NCBI GenBank assembly: GCA_030830205.1
Contig: JAURNL010000002.1
Span: 1-34,200, forward strand
Length of the DNA stretch: 34,200 nt
Source: Crocinitomicaceae bacterium
GTDB lineage: Bacteria > Bacteroidota > Bacteroidia > Flavobacteriales_D > Crocinitomicaceae
Direction: 5' to 3'
Shown here one piece after another: positions 9,895 to 18,461 of this stretch; within the stretch, counting starts at the first letter, position 1, and each line of letters starts with the position of its first letter. The notes beneath the pieces are model-generated. The model was given only the letters and a program-made list of their open reading frames with translations. It searched no databases and was not told the DNA's origin. Made by a program: the position numbers and the translations under genes.

Positions 9895-9902
9895 CAAAGG
9901 TA
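9895..9902 (-). promoter_or_regulatory. Putative Bacteroidota -7 element TACCTTTG for radA
   Basis: Reverse complement of CAAAGGTA; matches TAnnTTTG; overlaps the listed TTG start, supporting the 9876 start. Confidence 0.5.
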
Positions 9903-10018
9903 TTTAAAAAAGCTTGTCTGAAGCTGGCTTTTAAGGACTTAATCCAAAAGAATACTGAAAAGAAAAAGTTTTTTTTGAAGATTTTTGAAGGAGTTGTTTG
10001 CCACTATATCAAAAAATA

Positions 10019-10026
10019 TAATTTTG
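10019..10026 (+). promoter_or_regulatory. Putative -7 element TAATTTTG upstream of the acidic-tail ORF
   Basis: TAnnTTTG match with TTG at 9998-10000, 18 nt upstream; start codon at 10050. Confidence 0.55.
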
Positions 10027-10049
10027 CCATGTAAATAGTTGTCAATCCT

Positions 10050-10397
10050 ATGTCAAAAAGAAGAGCAATCATCAGTTACGACAAGCTTACCATTGAGCAA
10101 AAAAAACAAATTCTTCGTGATTTCCCCGACGGGTATATCAATCACCTAACATCTATTAAAACACCTACTAGTGAGGTACTAGATGCGCTTGTTTGGGAAA
10201 CAGACGAAGTGATTTATTTAGTTAAAATCAACAAAGTACAGCCGAAAATCAAACCAGCTGTCGAAGATGATGACGATTTTGACGATGATTTTGACAAAGC
10301 TGACGACGATCTTGAATCAGACGACGACCTTGAATCAGACGATGATGATTCAGATGGTTTCGACGACGACGAATCTTCTGACGACGACGAAGATTAA
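10050..10397 (+). CDS. Small conserved-type protein with Asp/Glu/Ser-rich C-terminal tail
   Basis: 115 aa ORF: N-terminal KRRAIISYDKLTIEQKKQILRDFPDGY followed by a tail of about 45 mostly acidic residues; good start context and upstream -7 box. Confidence 0.75.
   Translation: MSKRRAIISYDKLTIEQKKQILRDFPDGYINHLTSIKTPTSEVLDALVWETDEVIYLVKINKVQPKIKPAVEDDDDFDDDFDKADDDLESDDDLESDDDDSDGFDDDESSDDDED
10305..10340 (+). repeat. Two tandem 18-bp units encoding DDLESD
   Basis: GACGATCTTGAATCAGAC (10305-10322) directly followed by GACGACCTTGAATCAGAC (10323-10340). Confidence 0.85.
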
Positions 10398-10405
10398 ACC
10401 TACGT

Positions 10406-10429
10406 ACCCAAGTTTTTTTAACTTTGGGT
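10406..10429 (+). promoter_or_regulatory. Inverted repeat/hairpin ending immediately before the deoC start codon
   Basis: ACCCAAGTT-TTTTT-AACTTTGGGT: arms pair with one bulged base; the deoC ATG is at 10431. Confidence 0.4.
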
Positions 10430-10430
10430 T

Positions 10431-11354
10431 ATGCTAACATCTTTTTCCTCTTCGGACATAGCCGCATCAATAGCCAAGTCACCAACTGTAGATCAAATCG
10501 GCATTTTGGAGCGTGTCGCTCGTATCCAAACCCGAAGCTTCAAAGGGGCATCTAAAATCCAGGGCTTGAAAATGGCCCTTTCCATGATTGACCTTACTAC
10601 CTTAGAGGGAAAGGATACACCTTCAAAAGTGCGTCAATTATGCTATAAAGCACAACATCTACACGATCAAGCACCGGGCTTACCAATGGTAGCCGCCGTT
10701 TGTGTTTATCCTACAATGGTAAAAGAGGCCAAAAAAGCATTAGGTAATTCGGGTATAAAAGTGGCAAGTGTTTCTACTGCATTTCCTTCCGGTCAAGCAC
10801 CTTTTGAAGTCAAAAAAATAGATACACTTTATGCCCTTGAAAATGGTGCTGACGAGATAGACATGGTCATTTCGAGAGGGCGTTTTTTAGCAGGTGATTA
10901 CCAATTTATTTATGATGAAATTGCTGCAATCAAGGAGTTATGCACCTCTGCTCGCTTGAAAGTGATTTTTGAGACAGGGGAACTGGACTCTCTTGATCAA
11001 GTCAGAAAGATTTCGGATTTAGCGATTGTTGCAGGAGCTGATTTCATCAAAACATCGACAGGAAAGATACAACCAGCTGCAACTTTTCCTGTTGTCCTAA
11101 CAATGCTAGGATCTATCAAGGATCATTTCGATAGAACAGGTCAGATGATTGGCATGAAACCCGCGGGTGGTATTTCTTCCTCGAAACTCGCACTCCAACA
11201 TTTATTATTAGTTAAAGAGGTATTAGGCGAAGCATGGCTCACAAACGAGTGGTACCGCTTTGGCGCGAGTAGTTTGGCCAACGACTTACTCATGCAATAC
11301 CAGAAACAACTTACCGGCAAATATCAGTCTGCTGCTTATTTTTCAATTGATTAA
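10431..11354 (+). CDS. deoC: Deoxyribose-phosphate aldolase
   Basis: AAVCVYPTMV, ENGADEIDMVISRG, VIFETGEL, Schiff-base Lys motif GADFIKTSTGK, GMKPAGGI. Confidence 0.95.
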   Translation: MLTSFSSSDIAASIAKSPTVDQIGILERVARIQTRSFKGASKIQGLKMALSMIDLTTLEGKDTPSKVRQLCYKAQHLHDQAPGLPMVAAVCVYPTMVKEAKKALGNSGIKVASVSTAFPSGQAPFEVKKIDTLYALENGADEIDMVISRGRFLAGDYQFIYDEIAAIKELCTSARLKVIFETGELDSLDQVRKISDLAIVAGADFIKTSTGKIQPAATFPVVLTMLGSIKDHFDRTGQMIGMKPAGGISSSKLALQHLLLVKEVLGEAWLTNEWYRFGASSLANDLLMQYQKQLTGKYQSAAYFSID

Positions 11355-11356
11355 TT

Positions 11357-12805
11357 ATGTCTCAAAAAAATTGGAATCTTGAACCATCCTTGGAATCGGC
11401 AGCACTGTTGAAGCTCCAAGATCAATATGAACTTTTTATTGATGGAAAATGGCAAGCGCCTTTGTCCAAAAAATATTTCGATTCGATTAATCCTTCCGAC
11501 GAAAGTAAGTTGGCAAAAATTGCTTGGGCAAATGAAGCTGATACAGATGTAGCGGTTAAAGCAGCCAGAACAGCTTATGAAAACGTATGGTCCAAGTTGA
11601 GTGGTGCTCAACGAGGTAAATATCTTTTTCGAATAGCTAGGCTTATGCAGGAGCAAGCTAAAGAATTGGCTATACTTGAAACACTTGATGGTGGGAAACC
11701 TATCCGAGAGTCTAGGGATGTCGATATTCCTTTGGCTTGTAACCATTTCTTTTATTATGCAGGCTGGGCCGATAAACTACAAGAGGCATTTGCAGGTCAA
11801 CAAATTTCATCTCTCGGTGTTGCCGCACAAATCACACCGTGGAATTTCCCACTTTTAATGCTTGCATGGAAAGTAGCGCCAGCCTTAGCCTGTGGTAATA
11901 CAGTGGTACTTAAGCCTGCCGAAACAACTTCACTCACAGCTTTAAAGTTTGCAGAAATTTGTCAACAAGCAGGGTTACCTGCCGGAGTTGTGAATATTGT
12001 AACGGGTTACGGAGATACGGGTGCAGCCCTTGTTGCACATACAGATATAGATAAAATTGCTTTTACAGGAAGTACAGCAGTTGGAAAGCAAATTCAAAAA
12101 GCCTGTTTGGGCACTTCCAAAAAACTTACACTTGAACTCGGGGGGAAATCTGCAAATATCATATTAGAAGATGCGCCAATAGATCAGGCTGTTGAGGGTG
12201 TCATCAATGCAATCTTCTTTAATCAAGGACACGTTTGCTGTGCGGGATCAAGATTATATGTTCAAGAATCAATAGCTGCCCAAGTACTCGCTAAATTGAA
12301 ATTTCGTTTGCAAAGCATTTACGTCGGAAACCCACTCGATAAAAATACCGATATAGGGGCCATTAATTCCAAAAAGCAACTCGAGACAATTGAACGCTAT
12401 ATTAAGCTTGGCATTGCAGAAGGGGGGCAGATCTATCAACCAACATGTGAACTGCCGTCCAAAGGATACTACTGTAAACCTACACTATTCACTGATGTAG
12501 CACAAAGCGCAACCATTGCTCAAGAAGAAATTTTTGGACCTGTACTGACCATACAAACTTTTCGAACCATGGAAGAGGTAATACAAAAAGCGAATAATTC
12601 ACCATATGGTCTAGCCGCGGGAGTTTGGACAGACAAAGGTTCAAGAATTTTTGGCTTGAGTCAGCAACTCCGAGCAGGTGTTGTTTGGGCGAATACTTAC
12701 AATAAGTTTGATCCTGCCTCACCATTCGGCGGATATAAAGAAAGTGGTTTTGGTCGAGAGGGTGGTCGACACGGCCTTAGTGCATACCTTAAATTCTCAA
12801 ATTAA
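11357..12805 (+). CDS. Aldehyde dehydrogenase family protein (catalytic)
   Basis: [54 protein letters not shown], catalytic Cys [36 protein letters not shown]. Confidence 0.96.
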   Translation: MSQKNWNLEPSLESAALLKLQDQYELFIDGKWQAPLSKKYFDSINPSDESKLAKIAWANEADTDVAVKAARTAYENVWSKLSGAQRGKYLFRIARLMQEQAKELAILETLDGGKPIRESRDVDIPLACNHFFYYAGWADKLQEAFAGQQISSLGVAAQITPWNFPLLMLAWKVAPALACGNTVVLKPAETTSLTALKFAEICQQAGLPAGVVNIVTGYGDTGAALVAHTDIDKIAFTGSTAVGKQIQKACLGTSKKLTLELGGKSANIILEDAPIDQAVEGVINAIFFNQGHVCCAGSRLYVQESIAAQVLAKLKFRLQSIYVGNPLDKNTDIGAINSKKQLETIERYIKLGIAEGGQIYQPTCELPSKGYYCKPTLFTDVAQSATIAQEEIFGPVLTIQTFRTMEEVIQKANNSPYGLAAGVWTDKGSRIFGLSQQLRAGVVWANTYNKFDPASPFGGYKESGFGREGGRHGLSAYLKFSN

Positions 12806-13677
12806 TGGAAATCCTTAAAACCTATAAGCTATATATTGGCGGACAATTTCCGCGCACCGAAAGCGGTCGCTCTTATGCGGTAAAATCAGTGAACGGTGAG
12901 CATATCGCAAATGTTTGTTTGTCATCTAAAAAGGATGTTCGAAATGCGGTACAAGCTGCCAGAAAAGCGCAATTAGCGTGGGCAGGAAAGTCAGCTTTTA
13001 ACCGCAGTCAGATTGTGTACCGAATTGCCGAGATGTTAGAAGCAAGAAAGGCGCAGTTTATAGAGGAATTGCAAGCGTTAGGCCAGAGCAAGAAAAGTGC
13101 CGAATCCGAAGTTTCAATGAGTATTGATCGCTGTGTTTATTATGCAGGTTGGGCAGATAAATATCAGTCCATTATTGGAAGTGTTAATCCAGTTGCGAGT
13201 GCTCATTTTAATTTTTCTGTACCTGAGCCTACAGGAGTAGTTGGCATTGTCGCCTGTCAAGAAACAGCGCTTTTGGGTTTGATTTCTCAACTATTACCTG
13301 TAATAATAGGTGCAAATACAGCGGTAGTTTTGGCAAATGCAACAAAACCAACATGTGCCATTTCGTTTGCCGAAGTTTTGGCTACTGCAGATGTGCCCGG
13401 AGGAGTTGTGAATATACTTACCGGACAGCCTGCTGAATTGTTACCTACACTTTCAGCTCATATGGATGTCAATGCATTGAGCATAGCACCAATTGAATCA
13501 AAACTTCAAAAGGAGGCACAAGCAGAGGCAATTGACAACCTCAAGCGCGTGCATATTTTTGTAGAACCTTTATACGTAAAAAAAGCGCAGGGGTTACCTT
13601 ATATTGCTGATTTTCAAGAGATCAAAACCACTTGGCACCCTATAGAGCAAATTGCGGGTGGTGCTGGTGGGTATTAG
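12805..13677 (+). CDS. Truncated, catalytically incomplete ALDH-like protein (possible ALDH16 C-terminal-domain equivalent)
   Basis: ALDH N-terminal fold visible ([67 protein letters not shown]), but no GQxC catalytic Cys region or ELGG Glu. Start overlaps the upstream stop (TAATG). Confidence 0.85.
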   Translation: MEILKTYKLYIGGQFPRTESGRSYAVKSVNGEHIANVCLSSKKDVRNAVQAARKAQLAWAGKSAFNRSQIVYRIAEMLEARKAQFIEELQALGQSKKSAESEVSMSIDRCVYYAGWADKYQSIIGSVNPVASAHFNFSVPEPTGVVGIVACQETALLGLISQLLPVIIGANTAVVLANATKPTCAISFAEVLATADVPGGVVNILTGQPAELLPTLSAHMDVNALSIAPIESKLQKEAQAEAIDNLKRVHIFVEPLYVKKAQGLPYIADFQEIKTTWHPIEQIAGGAGGY

Positions 13678-13711
13678 GCCTGCAGTGCAGTCAGTGTATT
13701 TAACATTATTC

Positions 13712-14131
13712 TCAAATCAACTCCCCCAATAACTTGGTCGATGCTGATACAAAATGTCTGGATTCCGTTGGATCAAATTTAGCCAGTTCCCATTGCTCAT
13801 TTTCTTTTACCAACGTATTCATGCGTGCAAAAAAATCGATGCCGAGTTCGCTGCCCATTTGGCGCACCAAATGATTGATTTTATCCATGGAGCAGCCAGA
13901 GGCTTGAACACCTTCTTCATTGGCGACGATAACGAGTGCATGCTTTTCAAATACGAAACCCGTTGCATTCATGGCTTTTCCGTGTGTTTGCCAAGTAGCA
14001 GTAAAGGACGATAGCTGCTCATTTGCCCACTGGATTTCTGTGGCATCTAGTGGTCTAGCGCCAATGAAAACCCATACACGGCAGTTTGGCCCGAAATGAG
14101 CAGGGATGTTATAGGTCGGCTGCATTGGCAA
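13712..14131 (-). CDS. Conserved Bacteroidota protein of unknown function (a family I recall being labelled 'ABC transporter ATPase' in databases; no ATPase motifs here)
   Basis: 139 aa ORF: NCRVWVFIGARPLDATEIQWANEQLSSFTATWQTHG...ASGCSMDKINHLVRQMGSELGIDFFARM. No Walker motifs. Overlaps the upstream gene end. Confidence 0.7.
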   Translation of the reverse strand: MPMQPTYNIPAHFGPNCRVWVFIGARPLDATEIQWANEQLSSFTATWQTHGKAMNATGFVFEKHALVIVANEEGVQASGCSMDKINHLVRQMGSELGIDFFARMNTLVKENEQWELAKFDPTESRHFVSASTKLLGELI

Positions 14132-14897
14132 TGAGTTCTGCGATGTCCATTACTTTCACGTCTTCCTCTTTCTCGAAATGTTTCACACCATCGGTCATCA
14201 TTGTGTTGCAGAAAGGGCAACCCGTTGCGATGATGTTGGCGCTTGTTTCAATAGCGTCTTCGGTGCGTTCAACATTGATTTCTTTGTTGCCTTTTTCGGC
14301 TTCCTTGAACATTTGAGCACCACCGGCACCGCAGCATAAACCATTTGTTTTGCAACGCTTCATTTCGACAAGCGCGGCGTCTAATTTTTCAATTAGATCA
14401 CGAGGAGCCTCATAGACGTCATTGGCTCGGCCTAAGTAGCATGGGTCGTGGAAGGTGATTTTTTTACCTTTAAAAGTGCCATTATCGGCGAGTGCTAATT
14501 TCCCGGTATTGATTAGGTCTTGAATGAGTTGAGTGTGATGAATCACTTCATAGTTACCGCCTAGTTCAGGGTATTCGTTTTTGAGTGTATTGAAACAATG
14601 GGGACATGCAGTAACAATTTTTTTAACCTCATACCCATTGAGTAATTCAATATTCATGAGTGCCTGCATCTGAAAAGTGAATTCATTACCTGCTCTTTTA
14701 GCCGGGTCGCCAGTGCAGCTTTCTTCAGTTCCTAATACCGCAAAGTTGACCTTACAATGGTTTAAAATCTTGACCAATGCTTTGGTGATTTTTTTGGCGC
14801 GGTCGTCGAAAGATCCGGCGCAACCAACCCAAAATAAGATGTCTGGGCTTTCTCCTGAGGCCATCATGTCGGCCATTGTGCGTACTTGTATACTCAT
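14109..14897 (-). CDS. (Fe-S)-binding protein, HdrB-like with CCG domains
   Basis: FWVGCAGSFDDRAKKI, EESCTGDPAKRAGNE, CPHCFNTLKNEYPE, HDPCYLGRANDVYEAPR, CCGAGGAQMF, TGCPFCNTMMTDG. Confidence 0.9.
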   Translation of the reverse strand: MSIQVRTMADMMASGESPDILFWVGCAGSFDDRAKKITKALVKILNHCKVNFAVLGTEESCTGDPAKRAGNEFTFQMQALMNIELLNGYEVKKIVTACPHCFNTLKNEYPELGGNYEVIHHTQLIQDLINTGKLALADNGTFKGKKITFHDPCYLGRANDVYEAPRDLIEKLDAALVEMKRCKTNGLCCGAGGAQMFKEAEKGNKEINVERTEDAIETSANIIATGCPFCNTMMTDGVKHFEKEEDVKVMDIAELIANAADL

Positions 14898-14913
14898 TGC
14901 TAGGTCTTTTTGA

Positions 14914-16224
14914 CTATTCTTCGTTGGCCCAATTCATGCGTTCGGTTGGTGCAAATTGCCAAGGCGCTCCGTTGTTTTCAATATTGGTAAGCATGCCAGT
15001 TAATTCAGAAGGAACTTTAGATTCCTCCATTACAAGGAAGCGGCGTAAATCGATGATGATAGATAGTGGATCAATATTTACTGGACATTCTTGAACACAT
15101 GCATTGCAGCTCGTGCATGCCCATAATTCTTCCTCCGTGATATAGTTCCCTAATAAACTTTTACCGTCTTCTGAATCTGAGCCATTTTTCCGTTTAAAGT
15201 CGCCAAGTTCAACCATTCGGTCTCGGGTATCCATCATGATTTTACGTGGAGAAAGCAATTTGCCTGTAGCATTAGCTGGGCAAGCAGATGTACAACGCCC
15301 GCATTCAGTACAGCTGTATGCATCCATGAGATTTTTCCAAGTGAGATCAGTCACATCTTTGGCGCCAAAACGCGACGGTACTGCATCTGCAGCTGGCGCA
15401 GCATATGGATCAGCATTTGGATCCAACATAAGCTTGACTTCATTGGTCACACTGGCCATATTCGTAAATTGCCCTTTAGGTTCAAGTTTAGAATAAAAGG
15501 TGTTTGGAAATGCCATAAAAATATGAAGGTGCTTGGAGTATGGCAAGTAGTTCATGAAGGTATAAACCATAATGATGTGTCCCCACCAACCTACTTGTTC
15601 AAGCAGGTGTAAAGTATGTAAATCTTGGATAGAGCCGAAAAATAAAGGACCAACAAATGAACTGATCAGAAATCCATGCCCAAACTTGCTTTTCAATTGA
15701 AGCGCTGCTTCATCGGCGCCATTCATGGTGAAAATACAAGCGATAAGAACGATTTCCATGATGAGGATGAGGTTGGCATCTTGCTTGGGCCATCCTGCCA
15801 ATTCTTTCATGTTAAGGCGAGGTAATTTGAGCATATTGCGACGGGCTAAAAATGCCAAAGTCCCTATGAATGCAAGTACAGATAAAATTTCGATGAAACT
15901 GATCATGAAGGTGTAAAAACCACCCAACCCCATTTGAAAAAAACGATGGGAACCCGAAAGCCCATCTACTAAGATTTCGATTAGTTCAATTTGGGTTATA
16001 ACAAAAGCAGCATATAAGGCAAGGTGTAAAAGAGCAGGAATTGGTCTAGAAAACATTTTCTTTTGCCCAAGTGCCACAAGAAGCATAGTTCTCCAACGTT
16101 CAGCTTTTCTGTCAGTACGATTGATGGGGAGCCCCATGTGAATGTTTTGTGCAATTTTGCGCAGATTGAATGCAAAAAAACCAAAACTAGTCAGCGTTAA
16201 AACGCCAAAAATGAGTTGTTGCAT
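14914..16224 (-). CDS. Membrane (Fe-S)-binding protein, HdrC/NarI-like fusion with two 4Fe-4S motifs
   Basis: N-terminal multi-TM region, then CTECGRCTSACPANATGK and CTSCNACVQECPVNIDP. Confidence 0.9.
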   Translation of the reverse strand: MQQLIFGVLTLTSFGFFAFNLRKIAQNIHMGLPINRTDRKAERWRTMLLVALGQKKMFSRPIPALLHLALYAAFVITQIELIEILVDGLSGSHRFFQMGLGGFYTFMISFIEILSVLAFIGTLAFLARRNMLKLPRLNMKELAGWPKQDANLILIMEIVLIACIFTMNGADEAALQLKSKFGHGFLISSFVGPLFFGSIQDLHTLHLLEQVGWWGHIIMVYTFMNYLPYSKHLHIFMAFPNTFYSKLEPKGQFTNMASVTNEVKLMLDPNADPYAAPAADAVPSRFGAKDVTDLTWKNLMDAYSCTECGRCTSACPANATGKLLSPRKIMMDTRDRMVELGDFKRKNGSDSEDGKSLLGNYITEEELWACTSCNACVQECPVNIDPLSIIIDLRRFLVMEESKVPSELTGMLTNIENNGAPWQFAPTERMNWANEE

Positions 16225-16233
16225 AAGTTCAAA

Positions 16234-17271
16234 TTATTCTGGCAAGCTGTCTAAAATTTTTAGAAGCTTATCTTCGTTTGTCTTAGTGAGTTGCATGCCT
16301 TTGGTCTTGCCACCAAATACGGATAAATGAACATAGCGCTCTGGATGTGCTTCGAGGTCTTTTACAAGGCTTTGTAATTCATCATTTGTGGCCACGAGTT
16401 CTGTATAGAGTTTGTCATCATGTATAAGCTTACTCAGTGTGCCATGTCCACTCTCTACCTCGCTCAAAATCATATTGACTTTTTTCAAGGTAGTTTGAGC
16501 TTCTAAAATGGTCCCTTTAAAATCAGCAGTTACAAGGTCATCAGTGATTTTACGAGTATTGCCAATGATATCGGTAATTTGGTCGTTGCTCTTACGCAAA
16601 TTGAGCGTAATGGCTTCTACGTGAGCCATGATTTTAGAAAATTGCGCGCGTTCAGCAGCTACAAATCCTTGTAATTCGTCAGCAACATTGCCTAATTTCT
16701 TGATAGTTAATTTGACTTGTTTGAGACTTCCTTCCAATTCTGAAGTTGCAGTAGTATCCCAAAAAGTAGAAAGAGAACTAACCATTTTGTCCACAGACAA
16801 CATCATGGTTTGTAGCTTTTGTGAGATAGGGTCAGCATATGCCTTAACTTGGCTCACAACATCTACAGAAACACGGCCTGGTATTGTTGCACCGGACTTG
16901 TAGAAAGTTCCGTCTCCTGACGATGGAAGTTGTATGACAAGTGCTTTGGTAAAGAAATCAAGGGAACCAATCTCTACAATGGTTCCTTTAGGTAATTGAA
17001 TATCTGGATTGTGAATATTAAAAGTCATTTTAACTTTGTGCAGTGAATCTCCCTTTGGATTTGATTTAATGCTGAGTACTTTTCCAATTTCAACACCATC
17101 AAGGGTTACATTGGATGATACCATCAATTGACCAGAATTCGGAAAATAGGCTGTAAAGACATGATCACCTCCGAAAAAGCTGTTGCCCTTCAAAAAGTTA
17201 ATACCTGCGATAAGTATTAGAATTGCCAGGATCGCTATAAGCGCGGCTTTGATTTCTTTTGAGAATTTCAA
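16234..17271 (-). CDS. MlaD/MCE family protein
   Basis: Single N-terminal TM (IKAALIAILAILILIAGINFLKG) and MCE motif YFPNSGQLMVSSNVTLDGVEIGKVLSI, followed by a long helical region. Confidence 0.88.
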   Translation of the reverse strand: MKFSKEIKAALIAILAILILIAGINFLKGNSFFGGDHVFTAYFPNSGQLMVSSNVTLDGVEIGKVLSIKSNPKGDSLHKVKMTFNIHNPDIQLPKGTIVEIGSLDFFTKALVIQLPSSGDGTFYKSGATIPGRVSVDVVSQVKAYADPISQKLQTMMLSVDKMVSSLSTFWDTTATSELEGSLKQVKLTIKKLGNVADELQGFVAAERAQFSKIMAHVEAITLNLRKSNDQITDIIGNTRKITDDLVTADFKGTILEAQTTLKKVNMILSEVESGHGTLSKLIHDDKLYTELVATNDELQSLVKDLEAHPERYVHLSVFGGKTKGMQLTKTNEDKLLKILDSLPE

Positions 17272-17272
17272 G

Positions 17273-18439
17273 CTAGTTTTTTTCTGCTAATTTAAGGGCT
17301 TTTTCTATACTGATGCGTTCTCCGTCTAGGAAAGCTACCACAAAAGCATGTGTAAATCCCATTTGAATGAGTTCATTTTTGTATTTTTTCGCACCTGGAA
17401 GGTCATTTGGGAAAGATCCCGCACAATATTTATAAAGAGAATTATCTTGATATTCAAATATTTCTAATCCTTTGAATAAACTTGATCCTTTTGGGATGCG
17501 CTTGTTGGACGTCTCTACCTGCACTTTGAATATGAGCCCTTTTTCTTGAGGAGCATCATTAGGTAGATTATTTTGAGTTTGAGGAGTATTGCTTTGATCA
17601 GGTTTTTGTTGTGTGGTGCCGCTTACTACAGTTTTCCCTTCTGTTGCATTTTTATAATTGATAAATGCCTGGAACATCGCTTGAGCCATTTTCTGTTGAC
17701 CCTCTGGCGTGCCGATGAGTTTTTCTTCGGTCGGATTCGGTAAAAAAGCCGTCTCAATTAATACGCTTGGCATGGTAGTCTTGTAAAGCACTAAAAAACC
17801 TGCTTGCTTGACGCCACGGTCATATCGGCCAATCCGCTTGAATTCCTTTTGAATCATCTCTGCAAATAGAATAGATTGCCGATGAAATACAGCTAATTGG
17901 AATTGAAGAGCGATGATGCCGTCTGGAGTAAGGTCATAAGAGCGATATTTGGCTCCTTTGTCATCCTCTAAGGCAATACTGGCATTTTCGCGTTCTGCAA
18001 CTTTTTGTTGAGCATCGGTTCGATGAAGTCCAAGTACATATGTTTCAGATCCATAGGCTGTCGTACTTCCAGCATTAGCATGTATACATATGAAGAGGTC
18101 AGCATTGTTGCGGTTGGCAATATTGGCACGCTCAGCAAGTTCAACAAAAACATCAGTACTGCGTGTGTAAATAATTTTTATGTCCGGATACCTTTCTTTA
18201 ATGAGCGCTCCAAGTTTTAGTGCCATGGATAAACATACCTCTTTTTCATTATTTTGGGCTCCATGACATCCTGGATCGTGTCCGCCATGTCCGGCATCTA
18301 TTACAATGGTTTTGAGTTTATTTGTTTGCGCCCAATTATTTGTATTCGAAAATATCACTAATAGAGCCAATAAAAAGAAGCTAACTGCGTTTTTTTGCAA
18401 GCCATTGAAAATTGGTAGCTTTGTACGTTTTTCCTGCAT
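17273..18439 (-). CDS. N-acetylmuramoyl-L-alanine amidase (Amidase_3, AmiC-like)
   Basis: TIVIDAGHGGHDPGCHG, CIHANAG, VLIETAFLPNPTEE; C-terminal SPOR-like region. Confidence 0.93.
   Translation of the reverse strand: MQEKRTKLPIFNGLQKNAVSFFLLALLVIFSNTNNWAQTNKLKTIVIDAGHGGHDPGCHGAQNNEKEVCLSMALKLGALIKERYPDIKIIYTRSTDVFVELAERANIANRNNADLFICIHANAGSTTAYGSETYVLGLHRTDAQQKVAERENASIALEDDKGAKYRSYDLTPDGIIALQFQLAVFHRQSILFAEMIQKEFKRIGRYDRGVKQAGFLVLYKTTMPSVLIETAFLPNPTEEKLIGTPEGQQKMAQAMFQAFINYKNATEGKTVVSGTTQQKPDQSNTPQTQNNLPNDAPQEKGLIFKVQVETSNKRIPKGSSLFKGLEIFEYQDNSLYKYCAGSFPNDLPGAKKYKNELIQMGFTHAFVVAFLDGERISIEKALKLAEKN
18416..18423 (+). promoter_or_regulatory. Putative -7 element TAGCTTTG for lptD
   Basis: TAnnTTTG match with TTG at 18395-18397, 18 nt upstream; lies inside the 5' end of the divergent amidase CDS. 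Confidence 0.5.
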
Positions 18440-18443
18440 AATA

Positions 18444-18451
18444 CAAATCTA
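18444..18451 (-). promoter_or_regulatory. Putative -7 element TAGATTTG for the amidase operon
   Basis: Reverse complement of CAAATCTA; ends 4 nt before the amidase ATG (18439). Confidence 0.45.
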
Positions 18452-18461
18452 AGTAAGCATC

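Noticed and set aside
11351-11746. 131-aa minus-strand ORF antisense to the ALDH gene
   Set aside because: Overlaps a strongly supported CDS; composition looks like reverse translation with no domain or signal.
13678-13711. CTGCAGTGCAG near-palindrome between the pseudo-ALDH and the convergent gene
   Set aside because: Too short and without a T-tract to call a terminator or recombination site.
13712-14131. Possible ABC transporter ATPase by recalled family name
   Set aside because: No Walker A/B or signature motif in the 139-aa protein; the name appears to be a propagated misannotation.
15236-15916. Plus-strand ORFs of 86 and 63 aa across the membrane Fe-S gene
   Set aside because: Antisense to a supported CDS; no independent start signal or family.
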